Assembly: GCA_965247035.1 (NCBI GenBank)
Contig: CBDFGJ010000001.1
Coordinates: 1,054,001-1,118,000, forward strand
Length of the DNA stretch: 64,000 nt
Source of the DNA: Azophilus sp965247035
GTDB taxonomy: Bacteria > Pseudomonadota > Gammaproteobacteria > Pseudomonadales > Azotimanducaceae
Direction: 5' to 3'
Below, one piece after another: positions 41,300 to 50,367 of this stretch (the first letter of the stretch is position 1; each line of letters begins with the position of its first letter). The translations under genes and the position numbers were made by a program. Below the pieces are notes generated by a model. That model searched no databases and was not told the DNA's origin. It saw nothing but the letters and a program-made list of their open reading frames with translations.

Positions 41300-41900
41300 G
41301 GCCCCGCAAGACCATGTCAAAGCCGCGCACCGAGTCCAGCCGCTTCCGCTGCCCAAGCGCGGCCGCGAAACGGCCCTGCTCAGCCACCCACGGCGGCAAG
41401 CCCCACCCGCTGTCGCGCCAGTGGCGGAACGAGTTCAGGGGAGGCCCAGTGCGAGAGTGGAGTGGGCTTAGGGCGCTGACCAGCCGACACGTTAAGCTCG
41501 TGCTTGCGCCCATCCCCCGGCACGACGACGGGGCCGCACGCCGGCAGGTCAGCATCGCAAAGACTGTTGCGAAATTCCGACTGACCTTCAAGGCGGCGAC
41601 CTTGAACCTTCTGAAAACGGCCAATCGGATCGAGTTGATGGCCGCCTAAGGGCGGAGTCCGTCCGCATTCGCCCGAAACCCGCTCAAAACACAAACTCCT
41701 CGCCAAACCCTTGGACAACAGCCAGAATCAGCAGATTCAACCCAATTCGCGCCGGCTCTCGCAAGCCCACTCGAAACCAAGGCTCGATCAGGCCCGCTCC
41801 GTTTAAGGCGGTTCCATGGAAGGCATTCACATGCTGCGCATTCGGGTTACGAGCATTTGGTAACCTCTGCGCCAATCAAGAAAACTGACGGGGCTCTCTT
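41300..41900. other. Intergenic DNA with dispersed repeats
   Basis: No gene recognised. It holds the second 80-nt stem-loop repeat and, at 41,745-41,830, an inverted copy of the sequence left of the first stem-loop (GGAGCGGGCCTGATCGRGCC). The remainder is of ordinary composition and shows no coding pattern. Confidence 0.5.
41475..41553. repeat. ~80-nt stem-loop repeat, copy 2
   Basis: Arms GCTGACCAGCCGACAC and GCACGCCGGCAGGTCAGC enclose CGCCCATCCCCCGGCACGAC, closely matching the core of the element at 35,383-35,463. The arms differ from copy 1 but remain mostly self-complementary, a sign of compensatory change. Confidence 0.65.
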
Positions 41901-42263
41901 ATGGCCTACATCATCATTCGGATTCTCATCACCGCCGTTGGCCTGTTCGTAGCCACGGCGCTGGTTCCTGGCGTTGAAGCGGACAGCGCCCAAACCCTCA
42001 TTTGGGGCGCCATCGCTTTGGGCATCATCAACGTTCTGGTGCGCCCACTCATCGTGCTGCTGACCCTGCCGGTGTCCGTCCTCACCCTCGGGGCCTTCCT
42101 GTTGGTCATCAACGCCGCCATGCTAAGCTTGGCTGGCTGGTTCGTGGATGGCCTTCAGGTGCAAAGCTTCTTGAGCGCCTTGTTCGGGGCAATCCTGGTC
42201 AGCATCGTCAGTTGGGCCGGCACATCGTTCATCCACCACCCAAGCAACTCGAAATGGGGTTGA
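41901..42263 (+). CDS. Small four-helix membrane protein (phage-holin superfamily IV / YvlD-like)
   Basis: 120 residues almost entirely hydrophobic in four segments: IIIRILITAVGLFVATALVP, TLIWGAIALGIINVLVRPLI, VSVLTLGAFLLVINAAMLSL and FLSALFGAILVSIVSWAGTS. 'A..lGiiNvlvrPil.lltlPl..lTLGlF.lvinal.l' is the diagnostic core of PF04020. Despite the name, chromosomal members are housekeeping inner-membrane proteins of unknown role. ATG start, no operon partner. Confidence 0.9.
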   Translation: MAYIIIRILITAVGLFVATALVPGVEADSAQTLIWGAIALGIINVLVRPLIVLLTLPVSVLTLGAFLLVINAAMLSLAGWFVDGLQVQSFLSALFGAILVSIVSWAGTSFIHHPSNSKWG

Positions 42264-42318
42264 GCGGACAGGCCACCCAAGGCTCCATTCCGTCAGGAAC
42301 CCAGTCGGTAGCGCAGCT

Positions 42319-42809
42319 TCAACACAAGCTGATTGCCGCTCGGCTCATTCCAGACGTCTTGGGCAAGATTGGCAAACGCGCTGCGTCCGTCTCAGAGGTG
42401 GTCGAGGCGTTGCGGGTGTAGACGATGAACAGGTCCGAGAGGGGGCAATTGGCCAACGATAGCGCAACTGCATATTGAGCACGGAAACGGTGAAGTCGTC
42501 GGCGGGGCCAAGCGGTTTGGTCGTGGGAATCAGATCCCCTAGCTGATCCGTCACCAAGAAGAATTCGTCTTCCAAAGCATGAATAGCTACCCATTGCAGG
42601 GCTAGGCGAAATGGCTGCTTGGCGTTGGGAAAGAAGTCCAGCGCAATTTTGGTTGACAGCTCGGCCGCATCAATAGTGGTGGAGTTTCGATCCTCCTGAT
42701 GCAACAACCACCCATGCCGTTCACGATAATCGGCTTCCAACTCCAGAAGAACTGACAGGCTTCCCGCTGTAGAAAAGCCACTCCAGATAGCGGCGAAAGA
42801 CTGCCCCAA
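42319..42809 (-). pseudogene. DUF5916-type outer-membrane protein C-terminal remnant
   Basis: DFFPNAKQPFRLALQWVAIH, then FTVSVLNMQLRYRWPIAP and, one frame on, LSDLFIVYTRNA. 'NMQLRYRY.FAPLSDfflVYtR' is the last barrel strands of the large DUF5916 (hydrolase/carbohydrate-binding-like, TonB-barrel-type) proteins. A frameshift interrupts the final strands, and the upstream ~700 residues are missing. Confidence 0.6.
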
Positions 42810-42836
42810 CAGTTTCCAACCCTAGGATGTTGCTTG

Positions 42837-45050
42837 TTAGTCTGGTTCGTCGGCGGAGCTTTCCCGGTTAGCCGCCGGGTCGAGGGGTAGAAGGATGCGC
42901 ATTTCAGTATAGGCGCCTTCCTCTGAATCAACTTCAATGGAACCGCCGTGGCGGACGACGATGTCAACGGTTAAGGACAAGCCGAGGCCAGTGCCCCGCC
43001 CTGCATCCTTGGTTGTGACAAAGGGTTCAAACATGCGCTGCCGTAAATCTTCCGGAATGCCGGTGCCGTTGTCTCGGACCGAGAACACAAAGCCATCGTC
43101 CAAGCGGCGGCTGCTAATGTGAAGCTCCGGTTTATAGTCGCCTTGCACCTTGCGCCGCTTTTCATCAATGGCTTGGCAACCATTGGTTAGAATGTTGAGG
43201 AAGGCGCGGCATAACTCCTGCGGCACCACCTCAACCAAGCCGATGCTTTCGTCTAGATCTTCCGTCAAGGTGATGTTGAAGTCCCTGTCCTCCGCCCGCA
43301 TGGCATGATAGGCCAAATCCACATACTGCTTCAGCAGCGCATTCAGGTCCGTCTCCCGCCAATCCCCCGGCGTTGCCCGGGAATGATCCAGCATGCTGCG
43401 GACGATGTCGTTGGCGCGCTTGCCATGTTCACCCACCTTGGTCATGTTGACCCGAAGATCAGCCAAGACCTCATTGACCTCCCCCGCTAGGTCATTGATC
43501 TCGCCCTGTTTCGCTTGCTTGAGGATCTCCTTGATCTCATCAACCATCTCAACGGAAATTTCGGCGAAGTTGTTGACGAAATTCAGGGGATTCTTGATTT
43601 CGTGGGCGACCCCGGCGGTCAACTGGCCAAGGGAGGCGAGCTTTTCCTCGGCAACGATCTGCTCCTGAGCCTTGTGCAGTTGCGCCAAGGCCTGCTCCAA
43701 GGCGTTGTTCTTGCCGTCAAGCTCCTCGGCCAACTTCTCCACCAAGTTCAATCGCTGCACTTCAATGGCGTGGCGGCGAAAGACCTCCAAGGCATTAGCC
43801 ATGTCGGTGACCTCGTCCTTGCCCGAAACCGCCACCGGCACCTCTAGGTCGCCACCGGCCATCTGGCGCATGGTGGCCGCCAAGACCACCAAACGATGCA
43901 CAAGATGCCGCCCCACAAATAGCCAGCCGATGAGGAATGCGCCGACTAGGCTGACCGCATTCAGCACTGCCAGCAGCAGGATGCCCGTGGAGGCGGCCGA
44001 TTGGGACTCCACATTGACGCCAACCGCTTCCCGGTTGACCTCCGCCACCAGTTCCTCCATGTCATGCAAGAGGGCAGCGGAAGCCTCACGGCCCGCGGCT
44101 AGAAGCCGACGTTCCTGGGCGAGCCGATCAAGGGACTCCCGCCGCAGGGCAAAGATTCCCCTATTCGATTCGCCGATTGCGATGAGTCGCTCCGCGTCCT
44201 TGCGCAACACCTCGTTGACAATGTGTCCCTCAAGCCGATCCAAAGAGCGCACCAAGTTCTGAACGGCACTGTGAAAGCGCTCCCGCAAGGGCTCCAGCAA
44301 ATCCGGATCGGTGACGAGCAGGGTCTCGCCCAGCGACAACCCGCCAAGATTGGCTTGGTGATTGGCGTCAATGAGGTCCCGGTAGTAGGCCAGCTCGGAT
44401 TCCGACGCCCGCACCGCCATGGGTCGTTTTTGGTCCTTGATATCGCGCAGCCCCTCCACTAAAAAGAAGCCTTGATTGTCAATAGCGGTGCTGATGTTGC
44501 GCTCCAAGCGCCGGTTGATTTCGCCCAACTCGTCAATCAGCAACCCAATAGATGGCTCAACCATCAATCGTTGGCGAGAGGATTCGTACACTTCCCGCAA
44601 TAGGACGCCAACAGTCTTCAGACGCGCTTCCAGCATTTCCGCGTGATCCTTCAGCGCGGCACCGGCGGCCAGCTCCTCCACCAAGGAGGCTAGGGCCTCC
44701 TGTTCCCGCATGACCTCTTCGGCCACATTTCCATGCTCATGCGAGGACGTGACCGACACCAAGCGCACAGCGCCGCTGACCAAGCTGGTGCTGCGGCGGG
44801 CGATCTCCACCGATCGGCCCAGATTAGGGATGCTCTGAGTCGCCAAGCGAGACTGGTAGCGCACGATCTCGTTCAGGTAGTAGTAGGCGACGAAGCTGGC
44901 GGCGACCATCAGCAGCACACTACAGGCCAAGCCGATATAAATCTGCGCACCGATGCCCATCCGGGTCCCCCAAGGCCCCCATCCTTGCTCCGCCCCAACC
45001 TGCTCCGGGCCGGGCGTCGTCGGCGTTGTGCGGTTGACTGATTCGCTCAT
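42837..45050 (-). CDS. Membrane sensor histidine kinase with HAMP domain
   Basis: 737 residues. One membrane helix near residue 40, a ~330-residue helical periplasmic sensor region, a second membrane helix (GILLLAVLNAVSLVGAFLIG), then HAMP (ATMRQMAGGDLEVPVAVSGK-DEV) and a coiled coil (EELDGKNNALEQALAQLHKA). The dimerisation H-box is LTAGVAHEIKNPLNFVNNFA. The HATPase has N (LCRAFLNILTNGCQAI), G1 (VRDNGTGIPEDLRQRMFEPF) and GRGTGLGLSLT boxes. It is the last gene of an operon with a periplasmic binding protein whose stop overlaps its start, so the binding protein probably presents ligand to this kinase. Confidence 0.93.
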   Translation of the reverse strand: MSESVNRTTPTTPGPEQVGAEQGWGPWGTRMGIGAQIYIGLACSVLLMVAASFVAYYYLNEIVRYQSRLATQSIPNLGRSVEIARRSTSLVSGAVRLVSVTSSHEHGNVAEEVMREQEALASLVEELAAGAALKDHAEMLEARLKTVGVLLREVYESSRQRLMVEPSIGLLIDELGEINRRLERNISTAIDNQGFFLVEGLRDIKDQKRPMAVRASESELAYYRDLIDANHQANLGGLSLGETLLVTDPDLLEPLRERFHSAVQNLVRSLDRLEGHIVNEVLRKDAERLIAIGESNRGIFALRRESLDRLAQERRLLAAGREASAALLHDMEELVAEVNREAVGVNVESQSAASTGILLLAVLNAVSLVGAFLIGWLFVGRHLVHRLVVLAATMRQMAGGDLEVPVAVSGKDEVTDMANALEVFRRHAIEVQRLNLVEKLAEELDGKNNALEQALAQLHKAQEQIVAEEKLASLGQLTAGVAHEIKNPLNFVNNFAEISVEMVDEIKEILKQAKQGEINDLAGEVNEVLADLRVNMTKVGEHGKRANDIVRSMLDHSRATPGDWRETDLNALLKQYVDLAYHAMRAEDRDFNITLTEDLDESIGLVEVVPQELCRAFLNILTNGCQAIDEKRRKVQGDYKPELHISSRRLDDGFVFSVRDNGTGIPEDLRQRMFEPFVTTKDAGRGTGLGLSLTVDIVVRHGGSIEVDSEEGAYTEMRILLPLDPAANRESSADEPD

Positions 45051-46444
45051 CTTGGGCGCATTTTGGTGACGGGCTGAATCCGTGCGTTGGCGTCAATCCT
45101 GGTCAGGTACACTCGGTCCGAGCCTTGGTTGTCCTTTGGCCCGTAGTTGAGGTCAAAGCCGCCCAGATCAATGTCGGACACCTGCTGCAAGACTTCCAGC
45201 AATCCGCTTGGGGTGACGTCGGGCCCCGCCAAGCGCACGCCTTCAACCACCAAGCGCCCTGCCAAGTAACCTTCGAAGGAAACGAAGGCTGGCTCCCTTT
45301 CCGGTGCCACGGCGGCCAAGCTACGTTGGTATTGGGCCATCGCCGGGATGCTGTTATCCCTCGGGGAGGGGACCACTTGGGTGATGTACACCCCTTCTCC
45401 AGCGTCGCCAAGCTCCCGCGCCAAGGCCGAACTGCCAACAAAGGAAATATTGACGAAATAGGGATTGAACCCCAACCGACGAGCCCAGCGAATCATGGTC
45501 GCGGCGGGCTTGTAGACGCCGATGATGACCACAGCTTCAGGCGCGAACCGCCGCAGGTCCAGCAGGGGCACCTTGACGCTTTCCGTATTACGCCGATAGT
45601 CCGCCTCCGCCGCCAAGGGCAGTCCATGGGCATCTAGCGCCCGGCGCAATCCTTGCAGTCCCGCCCGTCCGTAGGAATCGTCCTGATAGAAGATGCCAAT
45701 GCGTCTGACCCCTAGATCCTCCTTCAACCTAGTGACTATTTCCTCCGTCTCCTGAAAATAGGAGGCGCGCAGGTTGACCACATTGGGCCGCGCCTCCACA
45801 TCGCGCAGAAATTCAGCGCCGGTGAAAGGGGCGATGTACGGCCGACCAGCATCGGCGGCGATCGGTTGGGCGACCCTTGAGTTCGGCGTTCCCACGGCGC
45901 CAACCAAAGCCAGCACTTGGTGGTCTTCAATCAGGGACCTAGTGTTGGCGATGGCGGCTTCGGGCTCGTAGGCGTCGTCCAAGGAGACCAAGGAAAGCCG
46001 TCGTCCATGAACGCCACCGCTTCTATTGGCTTCATCAAAGGCCGCCAGCAAGCCAACGCGCATGCCTTGGCCAAGTTCGCTGGCCGGGCCGCTCAGGGCG
46101 GCGGATTGACCAAACAACCACGGGGTCGCGTCCTCGGAGGCAGGCGGCGCTGGGTCCTTGGATGTCGACAGCGCCTCGGAGCTAGTGCCAGCTTGGTTCA
46201 ATGCTTCCGTGGCGGGCGGCGCTGGATCCTTGGATGCCGGCAGCGCCTCGGGGCTAGTGCCAGCTTGGTTCAATGCTCCCGTGGCGGGCGGCGCTGGATC
46301 CTTGGATGCCGGCGGCACCCCCTCAGTTTGGCTGGTCGCAGGCAGAATCAAAAGCATCATGCACAACAGGCGAAGGAGAGCGCCCTTGCCGTGCGCAAAG
46401 GGAGCGCACATAGCTCGCCCAGCCGCTCTGCCGTTGACGGGCAC
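45047..46444 (-). CDS. Periplasmic amino-acid-type binding protein (Peripla_BP_6), sensor-associated
   Basis: Up to 465 residues; the real start may be the ATG 11 codons in (MCAPFAHGKG). Signal/anchor LLRLLCMMLLILPATSQTEG is followed by a linker with a 24-residue unit (SKDPAPPATxALNQAGTSxE) repeated 2.3 times. The LivJ-type fold then begins at FGQSAALSGPASELGQGMRV, with LVGAVGTPNSRVAQPIAADA, IGIFYQDDSYGRAGLQGLRR and VVEGVRLAGPDVTPSGLLEV. No permease or ATPase genes are nearby. The gene is sandwiched between a PP2C-type response regulator and a histidine kinase (4-base overlap), so it probably acts as a ligand receptor for signalling rather than uptake. Confidence 0.9.
   Translation of the reverse strand: MPVNGRAAGRAMCAPFAHGKGALLRLLCMMLLILPATSQTEGVPPASKDPAPPATGALNQAGTSPEALPASKDPAPPATEALNQAGTSSEALSTSKDPAPPASEDATPWLFGQSAALSGPASELGQGMRVGLLAAFDEANRSGGVHGRRLSLVSLDDAYEPEAAIANTRSLIEDHQVLALVGAVGTPNSRVAQPIAADAGRPYIAPFTGAEFLRDVEARPNVVNLRASYFQETEEIVTRLKEDLGVRRIGIFYQDDSYGRAGLQGLRRALDAHGLPLAAEADYRRNTESVKVPLLDLRRFAPEAVVIIGVYKPAATMIRWARRLGFNPYFVNISFVGSSALARELGDAGEGVYITQVVPSPRDNSIPAMAQYQRSLAAVAPEREPAFVSFEGYLAGRLVVEGVRLAGPDVTPSGLLEVLQQVSDIDLGGFDLNYGPKDNQGSDRVYLTRIDANARIQPVTKMRPR
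46150..46325 (-). repeat. 72-bp in-frame tandem repeat in the binding-protein gene
   Basis: The coding unit for SKDPAPPATGALNQAGTSPE is repeated almost exactly every 72 bases (two full units and part of a third). Its length keeps the frame, so copy number can vary without breaking the gene. Confidence 0.85.
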
Positions 46445-46460
46445 GATAACGGAAGGCGTC

Positions 46461-47633
46461 CTACGCCCCCTGCAAGGACTTACGTCTTAGGCACAGGCAA
46501 GTCATGTCGTCGGATTGCGGCGCGCCGTTGGCGAATCGCTCCACCTCGGCCACCGCTGCCTGTACGATGTCCTTAACGCTGGTTTGGCCAAAACTGCCGA
46601 GAAGTTCGTCAAGGCGCCCGTCGCCGAATTCTTCCGCCTCAACGCTCTGCGCCTCGGTAATCCCATCAGTGTAAAGAAACAGTGTATCGCCAGCCCCCAT
46701 GATCACTTCCCCTTCGCTGAAGGTATGGCCGGGCAACACGCCTAGGGCGGGGTCCCGGGTCAATGGCACCACTTCGACCACGCCGTCCGACCGCAGCAAA
46801 CGCGGCAGGTTGTGCCCGCCGTTGCAGTAGCGTACGCGCCCGTCGCGAAAATCGACCACGCAGTAGAACAGGGTGACGAACATGCAGGCGTCATTGTCTT
46901 CGCTCAAAAACTCATTCACGTCGTGCAGGCATCCGCTGGGCGAATCGCAAGTGCGGGCGGCGGATTTGAGCAAGGCCTGGGTGACCAAGGTGATCAGGGC
47001 GGCCGGCACGCCCTTGTCGGAAACATCGGCGATGACCAAGCCCACGCGATGCTCGTCGATGTGGAAGAAATCGTAGAAATCGCCACCTATTTCCCGCGCC
47101 GGGTGCATCACTGCGTAGATATCGAAATCGTCTCCAGCCGGCAACTCCGTCGGCAGTGAAGCCATCTGCACTTGCTTGGCTACTTCAAGCTCCTGCTTCA
47201 GGGACACGAGCCGGTCGCGGTTTTCCAAAGCCCGCTGCGAAGCCTCAATATATTTTTGCGTCTTTTCGATCGTGATGACCAAGTCATTGAAGTCAATGGG
47301 CTTGGTCAGGAAGTCAAAAGCACCGCGGTTCATGGCGGCGCGGATGTTCTCCATGTCGCCGTAGGCGGAAACGACGACGGCGCGCACGTCCGGATTGACC
47401 TGATTCAACTTGTCAAGCAGGGTCAGCCCATCCATGACGGGCATGTTAATATCGGAAAGAACGAGGCGAAGGTCCGGGTTTTCCTCTAGCTTTTGCAACG
47501 CCTCCTTGCCGTTTCGGGCGAACAGAAATTCAAATTCACCCTTGCGAATGCGGCGCCTGAATTTTTGGCGAATCAGCAGCTCGAGGTCTTCCTCATCATC
47601 AACCATCAATACGCGGATGGGACCTGAGTTCAT
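46461..47633 (-). CDS. Response regulator with PP2C/SpoIIE-type serine phosphatase output
   Basis: 390 residues. The receiver domain has the acidic pair DDE (12-14), phospho-acceptor Asp61 in LSDINMPVMDG and Lys in LTKPIDF. A helical linker (QELEVAKQVQMASLPTELPA) leads to the RsbU-type phosphatase with REIGGDFYDFF, VIADVSDKGVPAALI, CNGGHNLPRLL and FLYTDGITEAQ, plus the final DDMT metal ligands. Such proteins dephosphorylate the STAS antagonist when phosphorylated on the receiver. The STAS protein and its kinase are the two genes just upstream, giving a complete partner-switching set. Confidence 0.95.
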   Translation of the reverse strand: MNSGPIRVLMVDDEEDLELLIRQKFRRRIRKGEFEFLFARNGKEALQKLEENPDLRLVLSDINMPVMDGLTLLDKLNQVNPDVRAVVVSAYGDMENIRAAMNRGAFDFLTKPIDFNDLVITIEKTQKYIEASQRALENRDRLVSLKQELEVAKQVQMASLPTELPAGDDFDIYAVMHPAREIGGDFYDFFHIDEHRVGLVIADVSDKGVPAALITLVTQALLKSAARTCDSPSGCLHDVNEFLSEDNDACMFVTLFYCVVDFRDGRVRYCNGGHNLPRLLRSDGVVEVVPLTRDPALGVLPGHTFSEGEVIMGAGDTLFLYTDGITEAQSVEAEEFGDGRLDELLGSFGQTSVKDIVQAAVAEVERFANGAPQSDDMTCLCLRRKSLQGA

Positions 47634-47666
47634 GGCGGTATGGGCTTAATGGGCGGCAAGGTGGAG

Positions 47667-48017
47667 CTAAATCGCGGCCAGAGCCTCATCCGGGTTGCAG
47701 TAAACCGACAGGATGTTGTTGAAGCCGCTCACTTCAAATACCTGAGCAATCTGTTCCGACAGGCTGCAAAAGACCACTTTGCCACTTTTCGCCTGCATCT
47801 TGCGGGCCGCAATCAACAGCACCCTCAAACCGGCGCTGCTGATGTAGACCAAGTGCTCGAAATCAAGCAGCAACGATGGCTCGGCACCATCTATCTCCTG
47901 CTCAATGGCCTTCTCCAGCACCACCGCATTGGTCCCATCAACGCGCCCCGACAAGCAGAGAATGGTCGTGTTGCCGCTCTTTTCGCTACGTACCGTGAGA
48001 TCAGTCTCGCTACCCAC
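47667..48017 (-). CDS. STAS-domain anti-sigma-factor antagonist
   Basis: 116 residues of the SpoIIAA/RsbV type. LCLSGRVDGTNAVVLEKAIE is the first half, and LLLDFEHLVYISSAGLRVLL contains the phosphorylatable serine (Ser60) before S-A-G-L. Predicted to be phosphorylated by the upstream kinase and dephosphorylated by the downstream PP2C regulator. It overlaps the kinase gene by eight bases. Confidence 0.93.
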   Translation of the reverse strand: MGSETDLTVRSEKSGNTTILCLSGRVDGTNAVVLEKAIEQEIDGAEPSLLLDFEHLVYISSAGLRVLLIAARKMQAKSGKVVFCSLSEQIAQVFEVSGFNNILSVYCNPDEALAAI

Positions 48018-48453
48018 TTTCTTCGTCCTCCCGGTTCAGCGTTAAAGTAATTCGATTCGTGCCATCGACCCGCTCATATTGGAAGCTGTCGACGAAGTGC
48101 TTCACAAAATACACCCCGAGACCTCCGATCGGCCGGTCAGCCACATCAACGGTTGTGTCCGGAGGCTTCGCCTCCACGAATGGATTGAAGGCCGGGCCGT
48201 TGTCCTCAACCTGCGCGACGACGCCGCCGACGCTCCGGCGCAAGCGCAAGCGCAACTGAGCGACCTCTGCTCCTGCCAAACCATAACTGATGCTGTTCGT
48301 TACGAGTTCGTCAAGCACCAAATTCAATTTGAACGCCAAGCCGCCATCATCCGGTTCCTCACCGACAAAGCGACTTACAGCCTCCTCTAGAGAGGCCAGC
48401 GCATCCCCAAGATTGGAAGCCAAGCAAATTTCCGCCTCTTCCACGGAGTTCAA
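48010..48453 (-). CDS. RsbW/SpoIIAB-type anti-sigma serine kinase (HATPase)
   Basis: 147 residues. N box LVLDELVTNSISYGLA, G1-like VEDNGPAFNPFVEAK, and the glycine-rich IGGLGVYFVKHFVDSFQYER are typical of the GHKL anti-sigma kinases. TTG is the probable start, as an in-frame stop lies a few codons upstream. The conserved GTN-RI-L-L end (GTNRITLTLN) is present. It would bind or inhibit a target (sigma factor or other effector) until released by the STAS partner. No sigma factor is encoded nearby, so the target is outside this window. Confidence 0.9.
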   Translation of the reverse strand: MNSVEEAEICLASNLGDALASLEEAVSRFVGEEPDDGGLAFKLNLVLDELVTNSISYGLAGAEVAQLRLRLRRSVGGVVAQVEDNGPAFNPFVEAKPPDTTVDVADRPIGGLGVYFVKHFVDSFQYERVDGTNRITLTLNREDEESG

Positions 48454-48476
48454 CGTTCTCTATGAATCCGCCGCTG

Positions 48477-48493
48477 AGCGTATATTATACGCT
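48477..48493 (-). promoter_or_regulatory. 17-bp palindrome with embedded -10-like TATAAT
   Basis: AGCGTATA-A-TATACGCT (minus strand) is a perfect palindrome 24 bases upstream of the first gene of the signalling operon and contains TATAAT. No convincing -35 box is visible. The position suggests a promoter overlapped by a dimeric operator. Confidence 0.4.
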
Positions 48494-48507
48494 TAGGGCC
48501 TGCAATG

Positions 48508-48960
48508 TGACGTACTGGCTCAGTATATTTCGGAATTTTTCCGATCAGGCAGCCAAGGAGAGCTTGTCCGCGAATTCGGCCGGTGTCAACAAGCCGAGGG
48601 CTTGATTGGGCCGGGCTTGGTGGGCCGGGTGTGGTGGTGGTCACTGAGATACCGGCCCAGTGCCCGGTTCACTTCACTGACGGTGAGGTCGCCCCGGTGG
48701 ATGGACCGGGACTCGGCGCAGGCGCCGGGGGCGGGTTCGGAATCGGTCAGGTCCACCGACAGGCGCTTGCAGGAGGACGGGCAGGGCTGCAACAGTCTCA
48801 TGTTCAGGCTCCTTAGTCTTTGCAAAAGCCAAGCGTGCCTGAACCGGCGGCAGGGTGTCCGCTGCGGCGGCGAGGCACCGCAACTGCTCGGCTTAGAGGC
48901 CCTGCTAGCGGCCCTAAGCGCCGTGGCAACACAACCCGATAGATGAATGGGCGCGATGTG
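48508..48960 (-). mobile_element. TIR transposon remnant, copy 4
   Basis: The terminal repeat TACTGGCTCAG...ATTTCGGAATTTTTCCGATC stands immediately upstream of the signalling operon. On the minus strand follow the transposase end (VNRALGRYLSDHHHTRP) and, further out, its start MRLLQPCPSSCKRLSVDL after AAGGAGCCTGAAC, with the middle of the gene missing. It is a fourth member of the family at 18.6, 28.7 and 31.5 kb. The far end is not certain. Confidence 0.7.
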
Positions 48961-49396
48961 GGCGGCTTCCCTTTGATGCTCTATCCTAAGCCGATCTTGG
49001 CGCGGGCAGTCGCAGAGCATGGAGCGCCAATGGCGAAAATCAGGAATCCTGTCAGATTTTCTGAACACTTCGGTGTCGTGACCTGTCCCACCAAACCTGA
49101 CCACGGAATGAGGCCGCGTTTTTTGTGGCCGATTTTCACGGTCTTGTTAATCTATAATCAAAGATCGAGAAATCGCTTGTTTCTGAGCAAACTCTAACTA
49201 ACAACAAAGACATTGAATACAGCATCAAGGATCGAAAGCGCGAATATCAACGCAAGGTGCTTGGCTGTGCCATCCTGCACCCGGAAACGTGGGCGATCGT
49301 GGCGGAGCCGAACCCCTACGCAACCGCTGAGTAGCGCCCATAGTTTCCTAGCAGCAAAGAACGAGCGGTGCCTGCCGCCTTAGGGTACCCGCTGCC
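48961..49396. other. Intergenic DNA with an unassigned gene fragment
   Basis: Between 49,217 and 49,335 an uninterrupted frame reads IKDRKREYQRKVLGCAILHP-ETWAIVAEPNPYATAE and a stop, which looks like the end of a lost gene. I cannot identify the family. Nothing else is evident. Confidence 0.35.
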
Positions 49397-50358
49397 TTAG
49401 AAAGAGGGGCTCAAATAGACCTGTTTCAGCAAGTAGGGGTGCGGATGGCGTCGCAGCAGCCGCAACATCAGCGAGCGGGCCTCGCCCACCGAAGCTGCTC
49501 CAACTCGGCATCGTTCTATGGCTGCGCCGAGGTGGCGGCGTTCAGCGCTGCTTAAACGACCTCTAAAATAGCCTTGCATGTGGAATAAGGCATTGGCATG
49601 TCCGGTCGCCGCCGTGGGGCGGGACAAGCCAGCCATCAAGCAAATGAAATAGCTCTCGCCAATGGCCTGCAAACCGCCTTTCAGGTTGGCAAGCAGTCTT
49701 CCCGCACACTGGTAGTGCGTGACGCTATGGGCCATCAGCAGGTATTTGTAGCGAACGTGGAACTCAAGCAAGCGCTGCGGCGTCAACCCCGCGCCAAGCA
49801 AGCAAAGCCAGTGGGCGTGGGCGGACACGCGCTGCACAAAGGCTTGGCGTACGCCCGCATCATGCAGCCGACCGCTTTCCTCAACAGGCAGGTCGGGGCG
49901 GCGTTTGACGATGGCGGCGGCGTAAACGCCCCGTCCGTTACAGCGCAACGGCTCACCGCGGACTGTGGCGCGCACCTTCACGCTATCAAGGCCGCAGCTC
50001 GGCGAGCGCTCCATGAAGACATAGCCAGACACCCCATCAAGCAGGGCCGTTTGGCGCTCGGCGAAGCCGGCCAGCGCTTGGGTGACATCCACCTCAGGCG
50101 CTTCAACCTGAACCGCACGGGGCCGCCTCGGTCTTCAACGAGCCGAATTGGGGGTCTCGGAACGCCCAAACCGATGCCCGCCTCCGGACAAATGCTTCGC
50201 CAACTGAACAGACCGCCCAATGCCTGATGGGGCAAGTCGGAGGCGGCGTCCGTGCCATCATAGCGAACCGCCTCGCCAGCCAAGCAGGCGCTGATGGCGA
50301 CCGCGAATGGCGGTTCGGGCCGCAACGGGAAGTCCGCCTCAAGGGCCGCAGACGCCAT
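49397..50358 (-). pseudogene. DUF523-DUF1722 protein (YbgA-like), one frameshift
   Basis: The N-terminal part reads AISACLAGEAVRYDGTDAAS and CPEAGIGLGVPRPPIRLVED (DUF523). The frame changes near 50,115 and resumes as VQVEAPEVDVTQALAGFAER, GYVFMERSPSCGLDSVKV and the DUF1722 helices (RYKYLLMAHSVTHYQCAGRL). All cysteines of the DUF523 metal/Fe-S-like site (SACL, CPE, SPSCG, RCNG) are present across the break. This is either a recent single-base indel or a sequencing error. DUF1722 proteins are linked to thiouracil desulfurisation or photolyase-like contexts, but no such neighbour exists here. Confidence 0.75.
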
Positions 50359-50367
50359 AACGGCAGC

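Noticed and set aside
49397..50358. DUF523/DUF1722 gene as two separate functional genes
   Set aside because: The two frames together make one canonical two-domain protein with all expected cysteines; a single frameshift explains the break better.
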